Shown: positions 24,822-32,888, counted from the stretch's first letter. The stretch is DNA of 64,000 nt from Allotamlana fucoidanivorans (GCF_006265225.1 NZ_VDCS01000010.1:124001-188000), one strand, 5' to 3'. Numbers and translations: made by a program. Notes: a model not told the origin generated them from the sequence alone.

Positions 24822-25487
24822 TTATTTTATAGGAAAATCAAAAAAGGTATATGGAAAAGGTTCGCCTATTAACGTAAAATGCCACCATTCTTTCGGATAG
24901 TTTCTAAAACCATGCTTTAACATGGCATGTTGTAATAATACTCTATTTGCTTTTTGCTGTGTCGTAATACCTTTATAATTACCCCAAGACTCTTCTCCAA
25001 AAAAATCATAGGTACTCCCCATATCCAATAGTTCTCCAGTATTACCATCAATTATAGTTAAATCAACCGTACTGCCCTTGCTGTGTCCAGACCTACTAGC
25101 AATATATTCAAACTTAAACAAATTCGCCTTGGCCACATCTGGATAAAAAGAAGGCTTAGTTAAAGTATCATTCAATTTTTTTGCCCATCTAATAAAATGA
25201 TTTACAGCGCGCTGTGGTCTATAGCCATCATAAACCAACAAACATAAATTTCTATCTTGCAAGTACTGTTGAACCAAAAACAAAGCTTTGGCCGCGTGCT
25301 CCGTTAAAATCAAGCGATTTGTTTCGTAACCATCAATTGAGGTTCCAACAAAATTATTTTTTCCATGATATCTTAAATCAACATCTAAATCAGGAATAAC
25401 ATCTTTAACATATACAAAACCTTCAGGTAACTGTGCATGTAATTGCATTAAAAAAAAACATAGTATTGTAAGAAAAGAGTATTTCAT
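24822..25487 (-). CDS. D-Ala-D-Ala dipeptidase, VanX/DdpX family (peptidase M15D)
   Basis: 221 residues from ATG 25487, giving a signal peptide ending at about LHAQ; the frame also opens 11 codons earlier. Zinc-site motifs are intact: SGHSKGSTVDLT (His and Asp ligands) and the EWWH segment with the catalytic Glu and third His. Exported VanX-like enzymes cleave D-Ala-D-Ala for peptidoglycan turnover; no vanHA resistance genes are nearby, so resistance is not implied. Convergent with the helicase, 39 bp from the divergent AlkB-like gene. Confidence 0.9.
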   Translation of the reverse strand: MKYSFLTILCFFLMQLHAQLPEGFVYVKDVIPDLDVDLRYHGKNNFVGTSIDGYETNRLILTEHAAKALFLVQQYLQDRNLCLLVYDGYRPQRAVNHFIRWAKKLNDTLTKPSFYPDVAKANLFKFEYIASRSGHSKGSTVDLTIIDGNTGELLDMGSTYDFFGEESWGNYKGITTQQKANRVLLQHAMLKHGFRNYPKEWWHFTLIGEPFPYTFFDFPIK

Positions 25488-25526
25488 TAAAACTTGAATT
25501 TTCCGTAAATTAAGAAACAAAAGTAT

Positions 25527-26120
25527 ATGCTTTTAAAGTCTCCTACAAATTTAAACCTAAAAGATGCGAATGTAAGTTATTACCCTAAGTTTTTAAACCA
25601 AAGGGAGGCCGATGCTTATTTTCTATCCCTGCTAAAAAACATAAAATGGCAACATGATGTTATTAAGTTCTTTGGCAAAACCTATGAACAACCAAGACTA
25701 ACCTCATTTTTTGCTAATAATGGTAAAGCGTATTGTTACAGTAACATCACTATGCAACCTCATAGGTTTACTAAAGATTTATTAAAAATAAAATCTCGTA
25801 TTGAAAGCCAGTTTAATGTTATCTTTACAAGCTGCCTGGCAAATCTTTACAGAAATGGTTCTGACAGTAATGGTTGGCATGCCGACAACGAAAAAGAACT
25901 AGGATTAAATCCTATTATTGCTTCTATTTCATTGGGGACAGCACGTGTTTTTCAATTAAAACATAAAAAGAATAATCTTTTAAAATCTAAAATTGTTCTT
26001 GAGCACGGTAGTCTTTTACTAATGCAAGGAGAAACCCAAAGTAACTGGCTTCATCAAATTCCTAAAACAAGAAAGATAATAGGAAAACGGATTAATTTAA
26101 CCTTTAGATACATTGCATAA
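25527..26120 (+). CDS. AlkB-like 2-oxoglutarate/Fe(II) dioxygenase
   Basis: 197 residues. Iron ligands His118 and Asp120 (WHADNE) and His176 (WLHQIPK); 2-oxoglutarate binding by the RINLTFR segment (Arg188, Arg194). PRLTSFFANNGKAYCYS matches the substrate-lid region of the ALKBH2/3-type DNA or RNA repair enzymes, which remove methyl groups from alkylated bases. Length is normal for short bacterial members. No ada or alkA neighbours. Ends in a terminator at 26127-26146. Confidence 0.9.
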   Translation: MLLKSPTNLNLKDANVSYYPKFLNQREADAYFLSLLKNIKWQHDVIKFFGKTYEQPRLTSFFANNGKAYCYSNITMQPHRFTKDLLKIKSRIESQFNVIFTSCLANLYRNGSDSNGWHADNEKELGLNPIIASISLGTARVFQLKHKKNNLLKSKIVLEHGSLLLMQGETQSNWLHQIPKTRKIIGKRINLTFRYIA

Positions 26121-26126
26121 AAAAAA

Positions 26127-26154
26127 CCGAGTTCCCTCAAACTCGGCTTTCTTT
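26127..26154 (+). terminator. Terminator of the AlkB-like gene
   Basis: CCGAGTT (26127-26133) pairs with AACTCGG (26140-26146), loop of six, followed by CTTTCTTTC, seven bases after the stop codon. Confidence 0.7.
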
Positions 26155-26157
26155 CAA

Positions 26158-26187
26158 TTTGCTTTTTATATTATGATGCTAGATTTG
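26158..26187 (+). promoter_or_regulatory. Promoter inside the gene-free region
   Basis: -33 TTTG at 26158-26161 and -7 TAGATTTG (full match to TAnnTTTG) at 26180-26187, 18 bp apart. No gene starts within 430 bp downstream; a perfect terminator lies about 270 bp away. Confidence 0.6.
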
Positions 26188-26190
26188 GGG

Positions 26191-26463
26191 TCTCCATTTC
26201 AACAACATAATGCAAATATTAATTAATTAATCCATTGAACTAAAAAGTGTGTTATTTAGTACACTTCAAATATACAACTACAAAAGATATAAAAACGTTT
26301 AAAAACACATATATTCGACGAAATACATCTTTTTTTAACAATTAAAGTCAAAACAACGTATTTCACCGATAAAAAACATATAATCATGTGATTCCTGAAC
26401 TAAAAACAACCAACGGATTAAGGTTAAAACATAAAAAAACACCTTGAAAACAAGGTGTTTTTT
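26191..26463 (+). ncRNA. Candidate small RNA, about 270 nt
   Basis: Start inferred from the promoter at 26158-26187, end from the terminator at 26434-26463. Inside are a hairpin AAGTGT/ACACTT (26245-26250 with 26261-26266) and the near-palindrome AATCATGTGATT. No ORF over seven codons starts well. It could instead be an attenuated 5' leader of the DUF819 gene. I recognise no Rfam family. Confidence 0.4.
26434..26463 (+). terminator. Orphan intrinsic terminator
   Basis: AAAAAACACCTTG (26434-26446) and CAAGGTGTTTTTT (26451-26463) form a perfect 13-bp stem with an AAAA tetraloop. The nearest upstream gene already has its own terminator 290 bp earlier. Confidence 0.8.
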
Positions 26464-26626
26464 CTCTAACTAACCAACCAAAAATATGAATTACAATTCT
26501 TAAGTTTAAAGTAACCACTCAATAAACTTAACTGCGAATGTAACTGTATTTATAAACGCAACATTCATGCCAAAACAATAATAATTCGTATTATTTTTAA
26601 TATATTTCAGTCTACAAAAAAATATA

Positions 26627-27931
26627 ATGAATACACCACCTATTTTCACGGAAGACACCATTGTTTTTGGATGTCTCATGTTAGCATTAGGATTTGTTTT
26701 CTATACATCTTCTAGTTCAAAACCATTTTGGATTAAATTCTATAAATATATACCCGCATTATTAATGGCTTATATGCTACCTGGTGCTTTAACTACCTTT
26801 GGGATCATTGCTCCTAAGTGGATTACCACTGATACTACAGGTGTAATGGTTGAACACCATTCACAAATATATTATATGGCAAGTCGATTTCTTTTGCCTG
26901 CCGCCTTAGTACTCATGACCTTAAGTATAGACTTAAAAGCCATCTTCAACCTTGGTCCTAAAGCGCTTATAATGTTTTTAACAGGAACGGTGGGTGTCAT
27001 TATAGGAGGTCCCATTGCTATTTTACTCACCTCAATAGTGTCTCCTGAAACTGTTGGTGGCGTTGGTCCTGACGCTGTTTGGCGTGGATTAGCCACATTA
27101 GCTGGAAGTTGGATTGGAGGTGGCGCAAACCAAGCTGCCATGTTAGAAATATATGGATACAATACAGATAATTATGCAGGTATGGTTATTGTAGACATTG
27201 TGGTGGCTAATATATGGATGGCCATTCTTTTACTTGGTATTGGAAAATCTGATAAAATTGATAACTGGTTAAAAGCAGATAATAGCGCTATTGAAGTTTT
27301 AAAAGAACGTGTATCAACTTATGCAGACAAAATTTCAAGAAATCCAACCTTATCTGATTATATGATTATACTCGGTCTTGCTTTTACAGCTGTTGGCCTT
27401 GCTCATTTTGGTGCCAATGTAGTATCAGATTTTTTAAAAAATAATTTTGACGTCATAAGGGATAAAACATCTGCCATGTCATCATTTGGATCGCAATTTT
27501 TCTGGATGATTACTATTGCTACCGTTATGGGTATTGTACTGTCTTTTACAAAATTTAAGTCTTATGAAGGGGCTGGAGCTAGTAAAATAGGAAGTATTTT
27601 TATTTACATTTTAGTAGCCAGTATTGGTATGAAAATGGATTTAACAACCATTTCCGAAAATCCAGGTCTTATTGTTGTTGGTCTCATTTGGATGGCTATT
27701 CATGTTAGTCTTCTCTTTCTAGTAGCGAAAATAATCAGAGCCCCATATTTTTTCCTAGCAGTAGGAAGCAAGGCTAATATTGGAGGTGCGGCCTCTGCTC
27801 CAGTGGTTGCGGCTGCGTTTCACCCTTCATTAGCTACTGTAGGTGTGTTGCTAGCAGTATTTGGTTATGTGGTGGGAACCTATGGTGCTATGCTTTGCGC
27901 CGAGTTAATGAAAATTGCAGCCATGAGTTAG
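26627..27931 (+). CDS. DUF819 family membrane protein (YjcL-like)
   Basis: 434 residues with about eleven membrane helices. Two inverted-type halves: LAGSWIGGGANQAAMLEIYG near 165-184 and SKANIGGAASAPVVAAAFH near 385-403, the glycine-rich re-entrant pattern of the DUF819 family and of anion/sodium carrier folds. The family is predicted to transport a small organic solute, but I know of no assigned substrate. It is 50 bp before a DUF4369 lipoprotein gene on the same strand. Confidence 0.82.
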   Translation: MNTPPIFTEDTIVFGCLMLALGFVFYTSSSSKPFWIKFYKYIPALLMAYMLPGALTTFGIIAPKWITTDTTGVMVEHHSQIYYMASRFLLPAALVLMTLSIDLKAIFNLGPKALIMFLTGTVGVIIGGPIAILLTSIVSPETVGGVGPDAVWRGLATLAGSWIGGGANQAAMLEIYGYNTDNYAGMVIVDIVVANIWMAILLLGIGKSDKIDNWLKADNSAIEVLKERVSTYADKISRNPTLSDYMIILGLAFTAVGLAHFGANVVSDFLKNNFDVIRDKTSAMSSFGSQFFWMITIATVMGIVLSFTKFKSYEGAGASKIGSIFIYILVASIGMKMDLTTISENPGLIVVGLIWMAIHVSLLFLVAKIIRAPYFFLAVGSKANIGGAASAPVVAAAFHPSLATVGVLLAVFGYVVGTYGAMLCAELMKIAAMS

Positions 27932-27981
27932 TTTTTATATAATAATTATAAGATATTTGCCCTCCAAAATATAATATACCC

Positions 27982-28677
27982 ATGAAACATATTTTTATTC
28001 TTATTATGGTGCTATTAGCCGTGGCATGTGCAAAAGATCAAAAAGATTTAGTTGTAAAAGCAAACATAGATGGCTTAAAAAAGGGCACTCTTTACCTTAA
28101 AAAAATAGAAGACACCACACTAATCACTGTAGATTCTGTTTCCGTAAATGGTCAGTCTCTTGTTGAACTAAATAGCGATTTAGAATCACCTGAAGTGTTT
28201 TTTCTCTATCTAGACAAGAATAGTAAGAACGAAGATAGAATTACCTTTTTTGCAGATAAAGGTATTACTGAAATAAATACCTCTTTAAAAAACTTTGTTT
28301 TTGATGCCCAGATAAAAGGTTCTGCTCAACAAAAGGTTCTGGAAGACTATCAAACCATGGTTTCAAAAATAAACAACCGAAACTTAGAAATTATAAAAGA
28401 AAAATTTGAAGCTTATAAAACAGGGGATTCTTTAAAACTTATAAAACTTGAAAAAGAGGAAAAAAATGCACTCAAACGAAAATATCTATTCACTGTTAAT
28501 TACGCCCTTACTCATAAAAATAGTGAAGTAGCCCCTTATTTGGCTTTATCTGAAATTTACAATGCCAGATTAGATTTATTAAACACCATAAATAAATCAC
28601 TTACGCCCGAAGTTAAGGCATCTAAATATGGAAAAGAATTAAACCAGTTCATAATAGAGATTAAAAAAGAAAACTAA
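27982..28677 (+). CDS. DUF4369 lipoprotein without a thioredoxin domain
   Basis: 231 residues. Lipoprotein signal with lipobox AVAC (Cys16), then a DUF4369 domain (about 22-120, GLKKGTLYLKKIEDTTLITV) and a helical, lysine-rich half (about 125-225). In Bacteroidota DUF4369 normally sits in front of a TlpA/AhpC-type thioredoxin domain; here the CxxC domain is missing, though the helical middle segment remains. Role unknown. A strong terminator follows. Confidence 0.78.
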   Translation: MKHIFILIMVLLAVACAKDQKDLVVKANIDGLKKGTLYLKKIEDTTLITVDSVSVNGQSLVELNSDLESPEVFFLYLDKNSKNEDRITFFADKGITEINTSLKNFVFDAQIKGSAQQKVLEDYQTMVSKINNRNLEIIKEKFEAYKTGDSLKLIKLEKEEKNALKRKYLFTVNYALTHKNSEVAPYLALSEIYNARLDLLNTINKSLTPEVKASKYGKELNQFIIEIKKEN

Positions 28678-28700
28678 GTAATAAAAGATTCAAAATAAAA

Positions 28701-28738
28701 AAATAGGCTATCAAACAAAACTGATAGCCTATTTTTTT
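28701..28738 (+). terminator. Terminator after the DUF4369 gene
   Basis: AAATAGGCTATCA (28701-28713) pairs perfectly with TGATAGCCTATTT (28722-28734), eight-base loop, followed by more T. Confidence 0.8.
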
Positions 28739-28752
28739 TAAGGTTTGGATAC

Positions 28753-28784
28753 AAAAAAAGCCTCATACCTATGAAGCTTTTTTT
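28753..28784 (-). terminator. Terminator of the single tRNA-Thr gene
   Basis: On the minus strand AAAAAAAGCTTCATA pairs with TATGAGGCTTTTTTT (one G-U pair), ending in seven T. It lies five bases after the tRNA 3' end. Confidence 0.8.
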
Positions 28785-28788
28785 ATTG

Positions 28789-28862
28789 AGCCGATAGAGG
28801 GACTCGAACCCACGACCTGCTGATTACAAATCAGCTGCTCTAGCCAGCTGAGCTATATCGGC
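28789..28862 (-). tRNA. tRNA-Thr (anticodon TGT), stand-alone copy
   Basis: 74-nt cloverleaf: acceptor GCCGATA/TATCGGC, anticodon loop TTTGTAA, T-arm GTGGGTTCGAGTCCC. The CCA end is not encoded. It is identical to the copy at 46961-47034, with the identity extending to 81 bp. It has its own promoter (28877-28907) and terminator (28753-28784). Confidence 0.97.
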
Positions 28863-28876
28863 TTTTTTAACGGGTG

Positions 28877-28907
28877 CAAATATAAACGCAAATTTTATAT
28901 ATCCAAA
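28877..28907 (-). promoter_or_regulatory. Promoter of the stand-alone tRNA-Thr
   Basis: On the minus strand, -33 TTTG (28904-28907) and -7 TATATTTG (28877-28884), 19 bp apart; predicted transcription start about 11 bp before the tRNA. Confidence 0.65.
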
Positions 28908-28923
28908 CAACCCGATGAAAAAT

Positions 28924-29193
28924 TTACCCTAGATTATTAACTTTTTCTATTAAAGCCCTTCCCTTTTTTTCAAGTTCGTTATTTATCGCTTTAAAATGAG
29001 CTTTAGGATTATCAATATTCTTAGCATTAACCTTAGCTATTAAGGCATCAAAGGTTTCTATAGCCTCATCAATAATAGCTTCACTTTCTTTGGTATCTTT
29101 ATCTGTATTTTCATATTCCCAAACATAAACCGCCTCAATGATGTCTCCTAAAACATAATTGATATCTTTTTTTAATTCTCTAACATTTGCCAT
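28924..29193 (-). CDS. Conserved hypothetical small helical protein
   Basis: 89 residues, acidic, entirely helical in character, no signal peptide or membrane helix. I do not recognise a named family; the pattern KKDINYVLGDIIEAVYVWE at the N-terminus and a Lys/Asn-rich end suggest a helical bundle. It follows manA by 27 bp on the same strand and may be the last gene of the idi-queD-manA operon. Confidence 0.65.
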   Translation of the reverse strand: MANVRELKKDINYVLGDIIEAVYVWEYENTDKDTKESEAIIDEAIETFDALIAKVNAKNIDNPKAHFKAINNELEKKGRALIEKVNNLG

Positions 29194-29220
29194 AATTTCT
29201 TATTTTATTTGTCTACAAAA

Positions 29221-30207
29221 TTACACATAAACTTCTAATAGGGTGGCCTTTTTTGCATTAATTTCATACGATTTAATAGCGGCTGGTAATAGCAATGTTT
29301 CTCCTTTTACTAATTGCTCAGTGACCCCATTTGCCGTAATACTAACCTCTCCATCAACACATATATATATTATGAACGAATCTTTTTGATTCATTCTTTT
29401 CTGATTAGTATTTACACTTAAATAATTGGTTGTAAAGTAAGGACAAGTCACCATTTCATTTGATACGTTCATCTCTTTAGAATACGATACTCTAAAATTA
29501 TCGGGCATATCAAAATCAAAAGCATCGATAGCCAAATCATTATGCAATTCTCTTTCATTACCATCAGCATCCACCCGATCCCAATCATAAACCCTATAGG
29601 TTATATCACTGGTTTGCTGAATTTCTGCTACCATAACTCCTGCACCTATGGCATGAACGCGCCCCACTTCAATAAAATAGGTATCTCCTTCTTTGACGGT
29701 ATCAACATTTAGTATATCTGGTAAGGTCTTGTACTTAAGATGTTCTAAGTATTTTTCTTTAGTCATTTCTTGATTAAAGCCCACTATTAAATTAGCGTCC
29801 TCATCGGCTTGCATCACATACCACATTTCGGTTTTTCCAAATGAATTATGGCGTTCGGCAGCTAATTGGTCATTAGGATGTAATTGAATGGACAAATCTT
29901 CTTTAGCATCAATAAACTTTATTAAAAGAGGAAACTTGTTTTTAAAAACTTTTTGATTCTGTATTCCAAGTAAATCAGCTCCATAGTTTACTAATAACTC
30001 CTTTAAAGATCGTCCTTTTAACGCCCCATTTGACACTATAGATGTGTCTCCTTCTACATCACTAATTTCCCAACTTTCACCAACATTAAGGCCATCAGAG
30101 CCTTTACTCAAAATATCCCTAAGTTTGGTTCCTCCCCAAATTTTGTCTTTTAAAATGGGATAAAACTTCAAAGGATATAATCCTACATTTGCTTTATTTT
30201 CCTGCAT
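29221..30207 (-). CDS. manA: Type I mannose-6-phosphate isomerase
   Basis: 328 residues, the short bacterial form. The start LYPLKFYPILKDKIWGGTKL is typical. Zinc-site segments are SIQLHPND (about 103-110) and, after a Glu, the later GRVHAIGAG region with its His. It interconverts fructose-6-phosphate and mannose-6-phosphate for GDP-sugar synthesis. Its ATG lies 14 bases inside the queD 3' end, so translation is probably coupled. Confidence 0.92.
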   Translation of the reverse strand: MQENKANVGLYPLKFYPILKDKIWGGTKLRDILSKGSDGLNVGESWEISDVEGDTSIVSNGALKGRSLKELLVNYGADLLGIQNQKVFKNKFPLLIKFIDAKEDLSIQLHPNDQLAAERHNSFGKTEMWYVMQADEDANLIVGFNQEMTKEKYLEHLKYKTLPDILNVDTVKEGDTYFIEVGRVHAIGAGVMVAEIQQTSDITYRVYDWDRVDADGNERELHNDLAIDAFDFDMPDNFRVSYSKEMNVSNEMVTCPYFTTNYLSVNTNQKRMNQKDSFIIYICVDGEVSITANGVTEQLVKGETLLLPAAIKSYEINAKKATLLEVYV

Positions 30208-30604
30208 AACTTACAAAATTTCTAGGGGTTTCATATAGTGTTATTTCTAAATCTAGCTCTGGCTCAATTTTTGGTTTAATCTTGTTATAGATAACCACCG
30301 CAATGTTTTCAGCCGTTGGATTTAAGTCTTTAAATTCTGGTACTTCAAGATTAAAGTTTTTATGGTCAAAAGCATCTTCAACTTCCTGTTTAATTATGTC
30401 CTTTAAAACTTTCATATCAATAACATAACCAGTTTCCTTATCAATTTCACCAGTTATACTAACAATGAGTTCATAATTATGACCATGAAAATTGGGATTA
30501 TTACATTTACCAAACACATTTTGGTTTTTATCAAAGTCCCAATCTTTTCTATATAAACGATGCGCTGCATTAAAATGTGCCTTTCTACTAACTTTTACCT
30601 TCAT
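30194..30604 (-). CDS. queD: 6-pyruvoyl-tetrahydropterin synthase / QueD homologue
   Basis: 136 residues. Zinc ligands HFNAAHRL and FHGHNYEL supply three His residues; FDHKNFN carries the catalytic Asp-His pair, and ITLYETPRN the substrate-binding Glu. The family makes 6-carboxytetrahydropterin for queuosine (QueD) or 6-pyruvoyl-tetrahydropterin; in bacteria the former is more likely. The start overlaps the idi stop by 4 bases, and the end overlaps manA by 14. Confidence 0.9.
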   Translation of the reverse strand: MKVKVSRKAHFNAAHRLYRKDWDFDKNQNVFGKCNNPNFHGHNYELIVSITGEIDKETGYVIDMKVLKDIIKQEVEDAFDHKNFNLEVPEFKDLNPTAENIAVVIYNKIKPKIEPELDLEITLYETPRNFVSYAGK

Positions 30605-31125
30605 CTGTTCACGTTTATATATTCGTAAAATTTTTCGAAAATCACCTTAAACCAAGCCGTATAGTTTTCGGGGTGAACTTTAATATCGCTTTTTACAGCT
30701 TCCAAAGGCATCCATTTCCAATTGGCCACTTCTTCTGGGTTTATATTTGGTTTGCCATTAAAATTACCAAGCAATATATGGTCTAATTCATGTTCGGTTA
30801 GTCCATTATCAAAAGGCGCTTTGTAAATGAATGAAACAGTTTCAGACAGATCGACAACAAATCCCATTTCTTCCTGCAATCTTCGCTTACCTGCTTCTAT
30901 ATTGCTCTCTCCGTCCCTTTGATGGCTGCAACACGTATTTGTCCATAACCCTGGAGAATGGTACTTTTCAAGGGAACGCTGTTGCAACATCAGCTCATTC
31001 TTGTCATTAAAAATAAACACTGAAAATGCACGATGTAGTAACGCTTTTTCATGGGCTTCCATTTTTGGCATTAACCCAATTTTTTCATCGTTCTCGTTTA
31101 CTAAAATTACTTTTTCTTCCTCCAT
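30601..31125 (-). CDS. idi: Isopentenyl-diphosphate delta-isomerase, type 1
   Basis: 174 residues, Nudix fold. NTCCSHQRDGESNIEAGKRR carries the catalytic Cys and metal-binding His; the Nudix-type RRLQEEMGF follows, with the second active-site Glu in ELDHILLG-region residues. It interconverts IPP and DMAPP. First gene of an overlapping trio with queD and manA. The -7 box TATTTTTG at 31133-31140 lies so close that the mRNA would be nearly leaderless. Confidence 0.93.
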   Translation of the reverse strand: MEEEKVILVNENDEKIGLMPKMEAHEKALLHRAFSVFIFNDKNELMLQQRSLEKYHSPGLWTNTCCSHQRDGESNIEAGKRRLQEEMGFVVDLSETVSFIYKAPFDNGLTEHELDHILLGNFNGKPNINPEEVANWKWMPLEAVKSDIKVHPENYTAWFKVIFEKFYEYINVNR

Positions 31126-31132
31126 ACACTAA

Positions 31133-31140
31133 CAAAAATA
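31133..31140 (-). promoter_or_regulatory. -7 promoter box for idi-queD-manA
   Basis: TATTTTTG on the minus strand, full match to TAnnTTTG, seven bases from the idi ATG. Confidence 0.45.
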
Positions 31141-31183
31141 CCAAGTTAATTTAGAAATCGGTACTTTCTAAATAGAAAATTAA

Positions 31184-31193
31184 AATGACGTCA
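31184..31193. promoter_or_regulatory. 10-bp perfect palindrome in the idi/prfC divergent promoter region
   Basis: ATGACGTCAT lies between the idi and prfC -7 boxes, 39 bp (centre to centre) from the latter. It has the same ATGAC half-site as the Fnr-like boxes, but with no spacer, so it is probably a different site or chance. Confidence 0.3.
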
Positions 31194-31223
31194 TAACTTA
31201 TATTTCTAATGCACAAGAAATAG

Positions 31224-31231
31224 TATCTTTG
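31224..31231 (+). promoter_or_regulatory. -7 promoter box for prfC
   Basis: TATCTTTG, full match to TAnnTTTG, 22 bp before the prfC ATG; no clear -33 element. Confidence 0.55.
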
Positions 31232-31253
31232 CAACCCATTTACCCAAAGATTT

Positions 31254-32843
31254 ATGAGTTTTTTAAAAGAGATACAACGCAGACGTACATTTGGAATTAT
31301 ATCACACCCTGATGCTGGTAAAACAACCCTAACAGAAAAACTGCTACTATTTGGTGGCGCAATTCAAGAAGCGGGTGCCGTAAAAAGTAATAAGATTAAA
31401 AAGGGGGCCACTAGTGACTTTATGGAAATTGAACGTCAGCGCGGAATTTCTGTAGCCACTTCTGTATTGGCTTTTGAATACAACGCTATAAAAATCAATA
31501 TTTTAGACACACCTGGACATAAAGATTTTGCTGAAGATACCTTTAGAACACTTACCGCTGTTGACAGTGTTATTGTGGTTATAGATGTTGCCAAGGGTGT
31601 TGAGGAACAAACTGAAAAACTAGTAGAAGTTTGTAGAATGCGAAATATTCCTATGATTGTATTCATCAATAAATTAGACAGAGAAGGTAAAGATGCCTTT
31701 GATTTGTTAGATGAAGTAGAGCAAAAACTAGGACTTAAAGTAACCCCTTTGAGCTTTCCAATAGGCATGGGATATGACTTTAAAGGGATTTATAATATTT
31801 GGGAAAAGAATGTAAATCTTTTTAGTGGAGACAGCAGAAAAAATATAGAAGAAACCGTTGAAATATCAGATTTATCATCTTCTGAACTAGATAAATTAGT
31901 TGGAGAAGATTCTGCTAATACCTTACGAGAAGAAATTGAATTGGTAGAGGGTATTTACCCAAGTTTTGATAAAGCAGCCTATTTAGAAGGTAATTTACAA
32001 CCTGTATTTTTTGGTTCGGCGTTAAATAATTTTGGAGTACGCGAATTATTAGATTGTTTTATAGAGATTGCTCCCCAGCCAAGGGCAAAGCAAAGTGAAG
32101 AACGTTTAGTAAAACCTGATGAAGATAAATTTAGTGGCTTTGTTTTTAAAATACATGCTAATATGGATCCTAATCATAGAAACAGATTAGCCTTTGTTAA
32201 AATTGTATCTGGTGAATTTAAACGTAACTCTCCCTATCTACATGTACGTCACAATAAAAAATTAAAATTCTCAAGTCCAAATGCTTTTTTTGCTGAAAAA
32301 AAGGAAATAGTTGATATCTCCTACCCTGGTGATATTGTTGGCTTACAAGATACAGGAACCTTTAAAATAGGTGATACATTAACCGAGGGAGAAGTATTGA
32401 ACTATAAAGGTATACCAAGTTTCTCACCTGAACATTTTAGATATATCAATAATGCAGACCCTTTAAAATCTAAACAACTCAATAAGGGTATAGATCAATT
32501 GATGGATGAAGGTGTAGCACAGTTATTTACTTTAGAGCTAAATGGACGAAAAGTAATAGGTACTGTTGGTGCACTACAATATGAAGTTATTCAATATAGA
32601 TTAGAACATGAATATGGCGCTAAATGTACCTACGAAAACCTAAATGTTCATAAAGCCTGTTGGGTAGATCCTCATAATGCTAATTCTGAGGAATACAAAG
32701 AGTTTGTACGTGTAAAACAACGATTTTTAGCAAAAGACAAACGAAATCAGCTTGTGTTTTTAGCCGATTCTCCTTTTTCATTGCAAATGACGCAACAAAA
32801 ATATCCAAATGTGAAACTACATTTTACGTCAGAATTTGAATAA
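31254..32843 (+). CDS. prfC: Peptide chain release factor 3
   Basis: 529 residues, full RF3 length. GTPase motifs: SHPDAGKTTLTEKLL (P-loop, about 17-31), RGISVATS (switch I), DTPGHKDFAED, NKLDREGKDAFD. RF3-specific C-terminal domains follow. RF3 removes RF1/RF2 from the ribosome after peptide release. Single gene with its own promoter; divergent from idi. Confidence 0.96.
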   Translation: MSFLKEIQRRRTFGIISHPDAGKTTLTEKLLLFGGAIQEAGAVKSNKIKKGATSDFMEIERQRGISVATSVLAFEYNAIKINILDTPGHKDFAEDTFRTLTAVDSVIVVIDVAKGVEEQTEKLVEVCRMRNIPMIVFINKLDREGKDAFDLLDEVEQKLGLKVTPLSFPIGMGYDFKGIYNIWEKNVNLFSGDSRKNIEETVEISDLSSSELDKLVGEDSANTLREEIELVEGIYPSFDKAAYLEGNLQPVFFGSALNNFGVRELLDCFIEIAPQPRAKQSEERLVKPDEDKFSGFVFKIHANMDPNHRNRLAFVKIVSGEFKRNSPYLHVRHNKKLKFSSPNAFFAEKKEIVDISYPGDIVGLQDTGTFKIGDTLTEGEVLNYKGIPSFSPEHFRYINNADPLKSKQLNKGIDQLMDEGVAQLFTLELNGRKVIGTVGALQYEVIQYRLEHEYGAKCTYENLNVHKACWVDPHNANSEEYKEFVRVKQRFLAKDKRNQLVFLADSPFSLQMTQQKYPNVKLHFTSEFE

Positions 32844-32857
32844 TTATCACACAAAAT

Positions 32858-32888
32858 GCATTTAATCGTATTTTTAAGCATTTAATCG
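32858..32888. repeat. Pair of 11-bp direct repeats upstream of the YjdI-like gene
   Basis: GCATTTAATCG occurs at 32858-32868 and 32878-32888, 20 bp start to start, about two helical turns. It lies 57 bp before the next ATG and could be a binding site for a regulator that recognises direct repeats, such as a LytTR protein. Confidence 0.35.

Larger units (their letters stand above)
26121..26626. other. 506-bp intergenic region holding a candidate small-RNA locus
   Basis: Contains the alkB-like terminator, then a full promoter (26158-26187), several short hairpins, and an orphan terminator (26434-26463), and finally 160 bp before the DUF819 gene with a -7-like TATATTTC at 26601-26608. Only very short ORFs (five to seven codons) are present, such as the one at 26220. 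Confidence 0.6.

Noticed and set aside
24822-25487. Vancomycin resistance locus
   Set aside because: Only a VanX-like dipeptidase is present; no vanH, vanA-type ligase or vanRS genes adjoin it, and Gram-negative outer membranes already exclude vancomycin.
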